From: JAZRWQ01 sp045599805 | GTDB lineage: Bacteria; Bacillota; Clostridia; Oscillospirales; UMGS1783 | Direction: 5' to 3' | Length of the DNA: 36,532 bases | NCBI GenBank assembly: GCA_045599805.1 | Contig: JAZRWQ010000059.1 | Coordinates: forward strand, 1-36,532 | Part shown: positions 22,866 to 29,294 of the stretch, piece after piece | Position numbering within the stretch: the stretch's first letter is position 1 | How the letters are laid out: each line of letters starts with the position of its first letter | Notes under the pieces: generated by a model | Databases searched by the model: none | The model's input: the letters and a program-made list of their open reading frames with translations, nothing else | Told to the model about the DNA's origin: nothing | Position numbers and translations under genes: made by a program

Positions 22866-23144
22866 TTATCTGCGTTTTCCTTTGCGGCCGCGTTGATTAG
22901 TGCCGGACTTTAATTTCTTTGAACGGTTCAGAGCCTTCATAAGAACAGTGAATTCTTCTGGCGACAGGCTCTTGTAGTCCAATCCAAGTTGATGACATAA
23001 GAGAAAAAGCTGTGTCTCTTTTGCGCTTCCTTTGAAATTGGTAGCTTCTTCAATCCCTTCTCGGATCGTATCTGCAACAGTTGTTTCCGGAGCGGTATCA
23101 AAATCCTTTGCGTGAGACAAGCGGATAACATGTTTTGCCGACAC
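22866..23144 (-). CDS. Small hypothetical protein of the element, possibly 5'-truncated
   Basis: A 92-residue frame with a natural-looking, mostly helical sequence (IREGIEEATNFKGSAKETQLFLLCHQLGLDYKSLSPEEFTVLMKAL) and a very basic tail (KLKSGTNQRGRKGKRR). I do not recognise the family with certainty; similar small proteins occur on clostridial conjugative elements. The only start in frame is a GTG at 23144 and there is no convincing ribosome binding site before it; the frame stays open upstream, antisense to the HTH pseudogene. It may have lost its true 5' end by rearrangement. Codon pattern supports coding. Confidence 0.55.
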   Translation of the reverse strand: MSAKHVIRLSHAKDFDTAPETTVADTIREGIEEATNFKGSAKETQLFLLCHQLGLDYKSLSPEEFTVLMKALNRSKKLKSGTNQRGRKGKRR

Positions 23145-23189
23145 GCATAATGTGTTCGCCGGATGATGCGCTCGGAAAGGATGAATTTT

Positions 23190-23399
23190 ATGGATATCAG
23201 AAATGAGATCAAAGCTTATATCGTCCGTGAGGGCGTGACCATGAGCGAGGTTGTTGACCGCCTTGCTTATGAATATGACTGAAGCAGCAGTGTTCTAAAC
23301 CTGTCAGGCAAGCTTCGTCGTGGTTCTTTGCGCTATCAGGAGGCCATCGAGCTTGCAGATGTGCTGGGCTATGACATTGTCTGGCAGAAACGCAAATGA
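23190..23399 (+). pseudogene. HTH-type regulator gene broken by an in-frame TGA
   Basis: From ATG 23190 (GGAAAGG at 23174-23180) the frame reads 30 codons, meets TGA at 23280-23282, and continues without another stop for 38 codons to TGA at 23397. Joined, it gives a 69-residue protein beginning MDIRNEIKAYIVREGVTMSEV and ending LADVLGYDIVWQKRK. This matches small HTH proteins common on clostridial conjugative elements, in which the residue at the stop is usually tryptophan, so a single TGG to TGA change explains the break. Other genes here use TGA as a normal stop, so recoding is unlikely. Confidence 0.8.
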
Positions 23400-23464
23400 G
23401 GTTATCGCTATGAAATCAGTTTTGAGAAAACGAGGTAAAAATGCCTATGGTTTGAGGAGGATAT

Positions 23465-24073
23465 ATGGGAAACATTTATGGTTATGTGCGTGTGAGCACA
23501 AAAGAACAAAATGAGGATCGCCAGCTGATTGCGTTGCATGAGGTGGGTGTTCAGCAGAAAAACATCTTCATGGACAAGCAGTCTGGTAAGGACTTCAACC
23601 GTCCACAGTATAAAAAGCTGCTGAAAAAGATAAAGCCCGGCGATCTGCTCTACATAAAGAGCATTGACCGTCTGGGCAGAAATTACGAAGAAATTCAAAA
23701 TCAGTGGCGCATCATTACCAGAGAAAAGAATGTCGATATTTATGTGATTGATATGCCATTATTAGATACCCGGCGCGGAAAGGATCTGCTGGGAACCTTT
23801 ATTAGCGATCTTGTATTGCAGTTACTCTCTTTTGTTGCGGAAAACGAAAGAACAAATATAAAACAACGACAGGCAGAAGGCATTGCAGCTGCAAAAGCTA
23901 AGGGCATACGTTTTGGAAGACCGCCAAAACCATTATCGGATAACTTTCATGAGGCATATCAAAGATGGAAACAGGGGGAAATAACCGGAACTGCTGCAGC
24001 TAAAGAATGTGGAATGCCCTTGTCAACCTTTCGGTATAGAGCTGAAATTTACGAAAATGCCAAGTTGTTGTAA
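23465..24073 (+). CDS. Serine recombinase of the resolvase/invertase family
   Basis: A 202-residue small serine recombinase. The catalytic serine is S11 in YGYVRVSTKEQ; the conserved arginines are in DRLGRNYEEI; the long E-helix (AENERTNIKQRQAEGIAAAKAKGIRFGRP) leads to a C-terminal helix-turn-helix (about residues 158-195). This is the size of Tn3-type resolvases and invertases, not of large integrases. It has AGGAGG 6 bases before its ATG, downstream of the broken HTH gene. The noncoding 24074-24286 that follows has several inverted repeats and could hold its res site. It may resolve element or plasmid dimers, or act as invertase; its partner transposase is not here. Confidence 0.9.
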   Translation: MGNIYGYVRVSTKEQNEDRQLIALHEVGVQQKNIFMDKQSGKDFNRPQYKKLLKKIKPGDLLYIKSIDRLGRNYEEIQNQWRIITREKNVDIYVIDMPLLDTRRGKDLLGTFISDLVLQLLSFVAENERTNIKQRQAEGIAAAKAKGIRFGRPPKPLSDNFHEAYQRWKQGEITGTAAAKECGMPLSTFRYRAEIYENAKLL

Positions 24074-24286
24074 GAGAGGCCTTTTTACAAGAATGTGTAC
24101 TTTTCTGCAAAAGTGCATAATACACCTATTTAACTTATAATAGCATAATTCGACCTTCTCGTCAATATCTCCGAAGTAATATTTTTCGCTCTACAGCGAA
24201 GTTTCTGTGAGCAGTGCGGAATAACAGTAAAGTACACTTTTTAAAAATGATAGAACAATTCTATCAAAGAAGGGAGCGCATGTTCT
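24074..24286. promoter_or_regulatory. Intergenic region with nested inverted repeats; possible res site and operator
   Basis: No gene. It holds a hairpin ACTTTT-CTGC-AAAAGT (24099-24114), a 9-bp inverted repeat GTGTACTTT (24095-24103) with AAAGTACAC (24229-24237), a hairpin TTCGCT-CTAC-AGCGAA (24185-24200), and TGATAGAA-CAA-TTCTATCA (24248-24266) just before the ribosome binding site of the next gene. A TATAAT at 24136 has a poor -35 (GTGCAT, 17 bases upstream). The repeats fit recombinase subsites and an operator, but this is inference. Confidence 0.4.
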
Positions 24287-24937
24287 ATGGATAACATTCA
24301 AGAACTGAAGAAACTTAAGGATTTACTTGATGAGGGTATTCTGACTCAGGAAGAATTTGATCAACAAAAGCGTAAATTATTAAGTGATGATGTGTCAGAT
24401 TCTGTTGATCAAAACAATGAACAGATTTCTGAAGTTGAAAAGCCTGTTAAGAAACCAATTAATAAGGCTATGTTAAAAAGAATCGGTATCATCGTTGGAG
24501 TGTTAGTTATACTTATTTGCGCAGTATTTGCTGGTAAAAATATTGTAAAACATAATCAGCAAAACAAGAGAGCCGACGCGCTTGAAATTGGAATTCAATC
24601 TATTATGAGTGACTATGGTATTTCACACTACGACGTAAGATATGTGGATTATCATTACGACGTGTACGCAGAGGGATTTGAATCTCTGACAAACGGTGAA
24701 GCATTAGAATGCTTAAAGGCTTTAGATGGGGTTTCTGTTGAAGATCCTTGCGGAGACGGCAAACTTGAATTTTATATGACTAATGTTCATCCGGGAATGG
24801 ATGTTGAATACTCTTATTGGAGAGTGTCCTCTGCGGCGGCTATGACGAATGAAATGTATGGTGGAATTGACAAAACGCCTGGCATCTACTGTAATAGAAG
24901 CGGATCGAGAAAATGTGTTTATGAATGTAAGAATTAA
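24287..24937 (+). CDS. SHOCT-domain membrane protein (N-terminal SHOCT)
   Basis: A 216-residue protein in three parts: an N-terminal SHOCT domain (about residues 4-33: ELKKLKDLLDEGILTQEEFDQQKRKLL), a low-complexity acidic linker, one transmembrane helix (about 66-83), and an extracytoplasmic C-terminal domain of about 130 residues rich in tyrosine and histidine, which I do not recognise. SHOCT is a short helical hairpin domain that mediates oligomerisation and is often fused to membrane proteins. The downstream gene carries a second SHOCT domain at its C terminus, so the two proteins may interact. AAGGGAG lies upstream of the ATG. A/T-rich codons set it apart from chromosomal genes. Confidence 0.75.
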   Translation: MDNIQELKKLKDLLDEGILTQEEFDQQKRKLLSDDVSDSVDQNNEQISEVEKPVKKPINKAMLKRIGIIVGVLVILICAVFAGKNIVKHNQQNKRADALEIGIQSIMSDYGISHYDVRYVDYHYDVYAEGFESLTNGEALECLKALDGVSVEDPCGDGKLEFYMTNVHPGMDVEYSYWRVSSAAAMTNEMYGGIDKTPGIYCNRSGSRKCVYECKN

Positions 24938-24955
24938 GAGAGGATAGCATAAATA

Positions 24956-25573
24956 ATGAAGAGAAAGCTTACACTTGCATGTATAGTAATGCTCATAGTA
25001 GAAACAGTCTGCTTATTTATTCCATACTGCTTTGTTGAAGAATATTGGAAATATGAGGATTCTATCGTATATCATGGCCAATCCAGACTAATGAGGGAAA
25101 CTCCCGTTAGTATTTTCGGAATTTCTACTGCAACAGGAAAAGTATTAGCGATAATTCTCTTGATTTCATTATTAACCGCTGCTTTAGGATTTATAATGAC
25201 TTATGTCAAGAAACAAGAAAAGATTGGTAAATTCATCAATTTCGTGCCCTTGATTAATCTTGTTTTATTAGCTGTTTTTGCATTTTATGCATATGCCTTT
25301 GCGGAGAATGATACAGTATACGCACGATTTGAATGGAATATTAATTGGTTGTTCTATATCATCATTACACTTCAGATCGTTACTTGTATCTTTGGCCTGT
25401 TACTTCAATTTGAAAAGGAAGAGAAAGTCAAGACAATTCCGAGCAAGGTTGAAAACATAAATTCTATTGAGAGTGCTGCAGAAAAAGTAAGGCAGTATGA
25501 AGAGTTACTTGATTCTGGAGTTATTTCGCAGGAAGAGTTTGAAACCAAGAAAAAACAGATCCTCGGTCTGTAA
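24956..25573 (+). CDS. Four-helix membrane protein with C-terminal SHOCT domain
   Basis: A 205-residue protein with four transmembrane segments (about residues 5-25, 62-84, 96-116 and 129-150) and a cytoplasmic tail that ends in a SHOCT domain (about 176-205: AEKVRQYEELLDSGVISQEEFETKKKQILGL). The extracytoplasmic loop after the first helix is tyrosine-rich. I do not recognise the membrane part. It lies 18 bases after the other SHOCT gene, with GAGAGGA upstream, and is followed by a strong terminator. The mirrored SHOCT domains suggest that the two proteins form a membrane complex; this is inference. Confidence 0.75.
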   Translation: MKRKLTLACIVMLIVETVCLFIPYCFVEEYWKYEDSIVYHGQSRLMRETPVSIFGISTATGKVLAIILLISLLTAALGFIMTYVKKQEKIGKFINFVPLINLVLLAVFAFYAYAFAENDTVYARFEWNINWLFYIIITLQIVTCIFGLLLQFEKEEKVKTIPSKVENINSIESAAEKVRQYEELLDSGVISQEEFETKKKQILGL

Positions 25574-25585
25574 ATGAAAGTAATT

Positions 25586-25619
25586 ATGGGAGGTCGCAAG
25601 TAATTGCCCTCCCATTTTC
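25586..25619 (+). terminator. Terminator after the SHOCT gene pair
   Basis: ATGGGAGG (25586-25593) pairs with CCTCCCAT (25608-25615), continued by GCAA/TTGC with a 2-base bulge, then TTTCT. Confidence 0.8.
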
Positions 25620-25635
25620 TATATTGGAGGTATTT

Positions 25636-26247
25636 ATGGCTGGGATGACAGGCTTCATACATAGTTGCGTTGATGCCAAGCTTGAGAAGGCACCACATCA
25701 TTTAACATTGAAGGAATCCGGTTTTACAGATGATCAAATAAAAGTCCTATGGGATTTTTATGTATCACGGTCATTTGCTGCTGCCACCGGAAATCCAATA
25801 TCATTAGAGACTTGTGGCTGGCATGATACTCAGAGTAAAACTGATGGTTTTCCGGCATTAGAAAGTGTACTTTGCTCTACAGCCGGATTATCATCGTTCT
25901 GCATTATCAGAAATAAAACCATTAAAGATACCTTGAGTCAGATGGATTTGAGCAACGAGCGGATATGTGTATCTCATCCAAGAGCTGTGTTAACACAAAA
26001 CTTCACATATGAGTCGGATGAAAATGAAACTGTGAAAATTAAGTCTGGCGAAAGTCGTATAAATGCAATATTCCGTCATATTCGAAACTCTTTTGCACAC
26101 GGGAATACATATTTTTTCCCTACAGGGAATTGTTTGCTGATTGATAAAGATGGATCAAAAACGACCGCAGCAATTCTTGTCCCTAAGCAAGCGTTATGGG
26201 ACTGGATATCTATTGTTGATAAAAATAAAGCATATTACGATTTATGA
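25636..26247 (+). CDS. HEPN-motif protein, putative RNase or toxin-like
   Basis: A 203-residue protein with the HEPN nuclease motif near its C-terminal third: R150-N151-S-F-A-H155 in FRHIRNSFAHGNTYFF, fitting RNxxxH. HEPN domains occur in RNases of toxin-antitoxin, abortive-infection, CRISPR and other defence systems. The rest (LKESGFTDDQIKVLWDFYVSR at the N terminus) is helical. No MNT nucleotidyltransferase antitoxin is next to it, so it is not a standard HEPN/MNT pair. The ATG has GGAGG 5 bases upstream and the gene has terminators on both sides, so it may be an independent unit. It might belong to the small plasmid-type HEPN families; that call is tentative. Confidence 0.65.
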   Translation: MAGMTGFIHSCVDAKLEKAPHHLTLKESGFTDDQIKVLWDFYVSRSFAAATGNPISLETCGWHDTQSKTDGFPALESVLCSTAGLSSFCIIRNKTIKDTLSQMDLSNERICVSHPRAVLTQNFTYESDENETVKIKSGESRINAIFRHIRNSFAHGNTYFFPTGNCLLIDKDGSKTTAAILVPKQALWDWISIVDKNKAYYDL

Positions 26248-26254
26248 ATTCTGC

Positions 26255-26286
26255 GCGATCAACTGTGAAAGGTTGATCGCTTTTTT
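26255..26286 (+). terminator. Terminator after the HEPN gene
   Basis: GCGATCAAC (26255-26263) pairs with GTTGATCGC (26272-26280), then T6: a canonical terminator. Confidence 0.9.
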
Positions 26287-26308
26287 ATTTGGAGGAGGTG
26301 ATGCTCAT

Positions 26309-26581
26309 ATGGGAGAAAGAAAAATGCCCGAGTCTTTGGAAGCCCTGATGGAAGAAAAACAGAACGCCGAAGCAGAGCTTAACTACTGGGCTCATAAAGA
26401 AAAAATCCTTCGTCATCAGATAAAGGATCTCGCAAGAAAGGAACGAACTCACAGACTTTGTGTACGCGCTGGGATGCTAGAAAGCTTCCTTAAGGAGCCA
26501 GAACTGTTATCGGATGATCAGGTAATGGAACTTTTGAAAATTGCATGCAGAGAGCGCAAAACAGATTGCAGCGAACCGTAA
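26309..26581 (+). CDS. DUF3847 family protein
   Basis: A 90-residue charged helical protein: MPESLEALMEEKQNAEAEL, then NYWAHKEKILRHQIKDLARKERTHRLCVRAGML. This is the DUF3847 pattern, found mostly on conjugative and mobilisable elements of Firmicutes and Bacteroidetes beside relaxase genes; the role is unknown, plausibly accessory to mobilisation. Here no relaxase follows. A strong GGAGGAGGTG ends 8 bases before the ATG. The last about 15 residues run into sequence that, in another frame, is a recombinase remnant, so a deletion probably removed the original 3' surroundings and may have altered the C terminus. Confidence 0.8.
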   Translation: MGERKMPESLEALMEEKQNAEAELNYWAHKEKILRHQIKDLARKERTHRLCVRAGMLESFLKEPELLSDDQVMELLKIACRERKTDCSEP

Positions 26582-26984
26582 GGCACTTGAACGAAGTGAG
26601 AAGCGTATCTCGGAGCTTAAGCGCCTGTTCATTAAGATTTACGAGGATAACGCAAGCGGTAAACTGAGTGATGAGCGTTTTGACATGATGAGTCAGACCT
26701 ATGAGGCTGAACAGAAAGAACTGGAAGCTGAGGTCATCCGCCTACAGAAAGAAATCGAAGTACAGGAAACACAGATTCAAAACATTGAGAAGTTTATTCA
26801 GAAATCCAGCCAGTATGTCGGCATCGAGGAACTTACATCCTATGTCCTTCATGAGCTGGTAAAGGCCATCTATGTAGATGCACCGGATAAGTCCAGCGGC
26901 AAGCGCAGACAGCATATCCACATCCAGTATGATGGACTGGGCTTCATCCCTCTGAATGAGCTTTTAACAAGTGAAAAGGCGTGA
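26541..26984 (+). pseudogene. C-terminal remnant of a large serine recombinase (DUF4368 type)
   Basis: A 147-codon open frame without a proper start or ribosome binding site, overlapping the end of the DUF3847 gene. The sequence is the C-terminal part of TnpX-type large serine recombinases: a coiled-coil (RISELKRLFIKIYEDN, then YEAEQKELEAEV) followed by the DUF4368-like end (LTSYVLHELVKAIYVDAPDKS, then HIQYDGLGFIPL). The catalytic N-terminal and the zinc-ribbon domains, about 350 residues, are missing. The enzyme that inserted the element is therefore lost, and the element should be fixed in place. It lies beside the right edge, where such integrase genes normally sit. Confidence 0.82.
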
Positions 26985-27011
26985 CCAAAGCCACGCCTTC
27001 CCATCTTTTTT
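26976..27011. terminator. Terminator at the end of the recombinase remnant
   Basis: AAGGCGTG (26976-26983) pairs with CACGCCTT (26992-26999), followed by CCCATC and T6. The stop codon is within the stem. Confidence 0.7.
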
Positions 27012-27049
27012 CAATTCTTAAACATTTACTGTTTTACGACGCACCGCCA

Positions 27050-27067
27050 TAAAGGGCGCTTCTTTTT
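27050..27067. repeat. Right arm of 18-bp inverted repeat flanking the insertion (B' half-site or half terminator)
   Basis: TAAAGGGCGCTTCTTTTT is the exact reverse complement of 22729-22746; its last bases are shared with the stop codon of the alcohol dehydrogenase gene. The inner 11-bp repeat TTACTGTTTTA lies at 27026-27036. In its own right CGCC/GGCG in 27046-27057 forms a small hairpin with a T run. Confidence 0.8.
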
Positions 27068-28211
27068 ATTTACCGTATTTATCAAGGGTTTTGTAAACTG
27101 TATCAAATACGCTGTCGCTGAATTTTTCTCCGCCGTCATATACCGATGCGTGAATGTTTTTGCCTTTTGCCGCTTTTGCATACAGGGTTGCAACGGTTTT
27201 TTCATCACGGGGCAGGGAGGGCAGTACCGAATAGAAAAGCCTTTCCAATTCATCAACGTCGGTGCCCATTGTATTCAGCATCCTGTCCGTATCTTCCTTA
27301 TAGTCAATGCTGTGAAGTCTTATAAATTCGGGCAGGAAATAGGCGCAGGCAAAACCGTGGCAGGTTCCGCATTCGGATGTGATTGCATAGCCTGCGCTGT
27401 GAGGGAAGCAGGTACCGGAAAGCTCAATGGTGATACCCGCAAGTATTGAACCGTAAAGCAGTTTTTCCCGATCTTCAAGGGTAAGCTCTTCGGAAAATGC
27501 CTTTTTCAAAGCAGGCCAGATAAGCTCAAGCCCTGCCAGCGCAAAGGTTCTTACAAAGATGCCGCTGCCCTTTTTGAAATAGCCCTCAAAGCAATGAGCC
27601 ACAGCATCAATTCCCGTAGAAACGGTAACGTTTTTCGGAAGACTTAAGGTGTATTTCGGATCGCAGAAGGTAACAACGGGGCAGGACGCCTTGTTGCCCC
27701 AGCCTCTTTTAAGAGAGTTTTTGCCCTCTCCCAAGGTCATTACCGAAAAGGACGTGACCTCGCTTCCCGTTCCCGCGGTAGTGCCGCAGGCGAATACCGG
27801 AAGCGGCTTGTTCGGTACTTTCTTTGCGTACAGATCGTCAACGGAAATATCGGGATTTACCGCGAATAAGGCAACGGCCTTTGCCGCATCCATCGGCGAG
27901 CCGCCGCCAATGCCCAAAACGCCGTCGGCACCAAATTCAACGCATTCCTTTGCGGCATTGCTGCAGGCGTCTATATGAGGGTTTTCTACAACCCTGTCGT
28001 ATATCTTGTATTCGATGCCGATGCTGTCAAAAAGTTCCGTAAAATCGTCAAGAGCGCCGCTTTTTTTAGCGGAGGATTTCCCCGTCATTATAAAAACTTT
28101 TGAGGCGTAATCCTTTATTATAGCGCCCTTTTCCTTTACGCAGTCCTTGCCCGAAATGATGTTCCAGCGCTCGTTGAGGCTGAAATTGAACGGTAATTTA
28201 CTTTGTGCCAT
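27066..28211 (-). CDS. Iron-containing alcohol dehydrogenase
   Basis: A 381-residue group III (iron-dependent) alcohol dehydrogenase that oxidises or reduces alcohols/aldehydes with NAD(P). The coenzyme site is GGGSPMDAAKAVA near residues 97-109, and the metal ligands are in the HCFEGYF and PHSAGYAITSECGTCHG regions. The ATG at 28211 lies within the end of upp (14-base overlap), and the longer frame further upstream only runs antisense-like through upp; the start MAQSKLPFNFSLNERW fits the family, so I use it. It is the last gene of the tsaE operon. Its stop lies on the right arm of the split repeat, so its own terminator was probably disrupted by the insertion. Confidence 0.9.
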   Translation of the reverse strand: MAQSKLPFNFSLNERWNIISGKDCVKEKGAIIKDYASKVFIMTGKSSAKKSGALDDFTELFDSIGIEYKIYDRVVENPHIDACSNAAKECVEFGADGVLGIGGGSPMDAAKAVALFAVNPDISVDDLYAKKVPNKPLPVFACGTTAGTGSEVTSFSVMTLGEGKNSLKRGWGNKASCPVVTFCDPKYTLSLPKNVTVSTGIDAVAHCFEGYFKKGSGIFVRTFALAGLELIWPALKKAFSEELTLEDREKLLYGSILAGITIELSGTCFPHSAGYAITSECGTCHGFACAYFLPEFIRLHSIDYKEDTDRMLNTMGTDVDELERLFYSVLPSLPRDEKTVATLYAKAAKGKNIHASVYDGGEKFSDSVFDTVYKTLDKYGK

Positions 28212-28830
28212 AGATTCTGTCACCGGCATCGCCGAGTCCGGGAACGATGTAGCCATGGTCGTTGAGCTTTTCATCGAGGGAAGCGCAGAATATTTCAACT
28301 TCCGGATAAGCTGCGCAAATCTTTTCAAGACCTTCGGGTGCTGCGATGAGGCAGAGGAATTTAATATTCTGCGCGCCCTTGTCCTTTAAGAACTTGATAG
28401 CGGCAATGGCAGAACCGCCGGTAGCAAGCATGGGATCTATGATAAATACTTCTCTTTTATCGATATCCTTTGGAACCTTGCAGTAATATTCAACCGGCTC
28501 GAGAGTTCTGGGGTTTCTGTAAAGACCGATATGGCCAACCTTCGCGTTTGGAACGAGGTTGAGTATACCGTCAAGCATACCCATGCCTGCGCGCAGGATG
28601 GGAACAACGGCGATATCGGGGCCTGCAAGCATCTTGGAGTGAGCGGTGGCAACGGGAGTTTCGATCTCAACATCCTTGAGCTTCAGATTGCGGAAAGCAT
28701 CATAACACATAAGCATTGCAATCTCGTTAACAAGCTCGCGGAACTCCTTAACGGTGGTATTCTTGTCTCTCAAAAGGGATATTTTGTGCTGGATTAGGGG
28801 GTGGTCCATAATGTGTACGTTCTGTGTCAT
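28198..28830 (-). CDS. upp: Uracil phosphoribosyltransferase
   Basis: Salvages uracil to UMP using PRPP. The 210-residue protein is full length. The PRPP-binding motif is DPMLATGGSAIAAI (near residues 131-144), and the uracil-binding end is GYIVPGLGDAGDRIYGTK. It lies two bases after rpiB on the same strand, joining a PRPP-consuming enzyme with ribose-5-phosphate isomerase, a common Firmicutes order. Confidence 0.95.
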   Translation of the reverse strand: MTQNVHIMDHPLIQHKISLLRDKNTTVKEFRELVNEIAMLMCYDAFRNLKLKDVEIETPVATAHSKMLAGPDIAVVPILRAGMGMLDGILNLVPNAKVGHIGLYRNPRTLEPVEYYCKVPKDIDKREVFIIDPMLATGGSAIAAIKFLKDKGAQNIKFLCLIAAPEGLEKICAAYPEVEIFCASLDEKLNDHGYIVPGLGDAGDRIYGTK

Positions 28831-28832
28831 TT

Positions 28833-29294
28833 TTACTTCTCCTCGTATTTTAAATTATCAAATTCGTTCATCATATCCACTCTTATCTTGTGGCGTGGAT
28901 TCTCCGTATCAAATTCCGTTTCCATAAATACCTGCGCAAGCTCGCATGCCGCGCCTTCGCCGATTATCCTCTGGCCGAGGCAGAGCACGTTTGCATCATT
29001 GTGCAGGCGGGTGTATTTTGCGCCGAAATAGTCACTTGTTGCGGCGGCGCGTATGCCCGGGAACTTGTTGGCGCTCATGCTCATGCCTATGCCGGTGCCG
29101 CATACGAGTATGCCTCTTTCAAATTCGCCGGAAATTATCCTTTCGCAAAGCTCCTTTGCCTTTTCGGGATAGTGACACTTTTCGCCGGAAGCAACGCCGA
29201 TATCGGTCACGTCGTAACCTATTCCGGTAAGGTGCTTTACTAAAGCGTTTTTAAGCTCAACGCCTGCGTGGTCATTGCCGATAATCACTTTCAT
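28833..29294 (-). CDS. rpiB: Ribose-5-phosphate isomerase B
   Basis: Interconverts ribose-5-phosphate and ribulose-5-phosphate. The 153-residue protein begins MKVIIGNDHAGVELK, with the conserved DHAG, and has the catalytic cysteine in LVCGTGIGMSMSANK and the R/H cluster AKYTRLHNDANVLCLG. It overlaps tsaB by ATGA and is two bases upstream of upp. The family also contains allose and galactose-6-phosphate isomerases, but the sequence and context favour RpiB. Confidence 0.95.
   Translation of the reverse strand: MKVIIGNDHAGVELKNALVKHLTGIGYDVTDIGVASGEKCHYPEKAKELCERIISGEFERGILVCGTGIGMSMSANKFPGIRAAATSDYFGAKYTRLHNDANVLCLGQRIIGEGAACELAQVFMETEFDTENPRHKIRVDMMNEFDNLKYEEK

Larger units (their letters stand above)
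22747..27049. mobile_element. Decayed integrated element, probably a remnant of a serine-recombinase conjugative or mobilisable element
   Basis: About 4.3 kb between convergent chromosomal genes. It carries a small serine recombinase, a broken HTH gene typical of clostridial conjugative elements, a DUF3847 gene, and the DUF4368-type C-terminal remnant of a large serine recombinase at its right end, where such integrase genes usually sit. The middle (about 24080-26300) is visibly richer in A/T than the flanks. Relaxase, replication and transfer genes are missing. The edges carry nested inverted repeats (22729-22769 and 27026-27067). The exact ends depend on where strand exchange occurred, within 22747-22758 and 27037-27049. 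Confidence 0.75.

Noticed and set aside
23280..23282. TGA as selenocysteine or recoded tryptophan in the HTH gene.
   Set aside because: TGA is the ordinary stop of many intact genes here (ecfA1, ecfA2, ecfT, pgsA), no SECIS-like hairpin is evident, and the surrounding element is decayed, so a nonsense mutation is simpler.
26255..26286. CRISPR-like or repeat-array reading of the several hairpins in the element.
   Set aside because: The hairpins differ in sequence, each follows a stop codon, and each has a T run; they are terminators. No array of regularly spaced direct repeats exists in the window.
22729..27067. Classical DNA transposon with terminal inverted repeats.
   Set aside because: No DDE transposase or target-site duplication was seen, and each arm sits exactly at a chromosomal stop codon, which fits a split terminator better. 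It is kept as the alternative in the finding.
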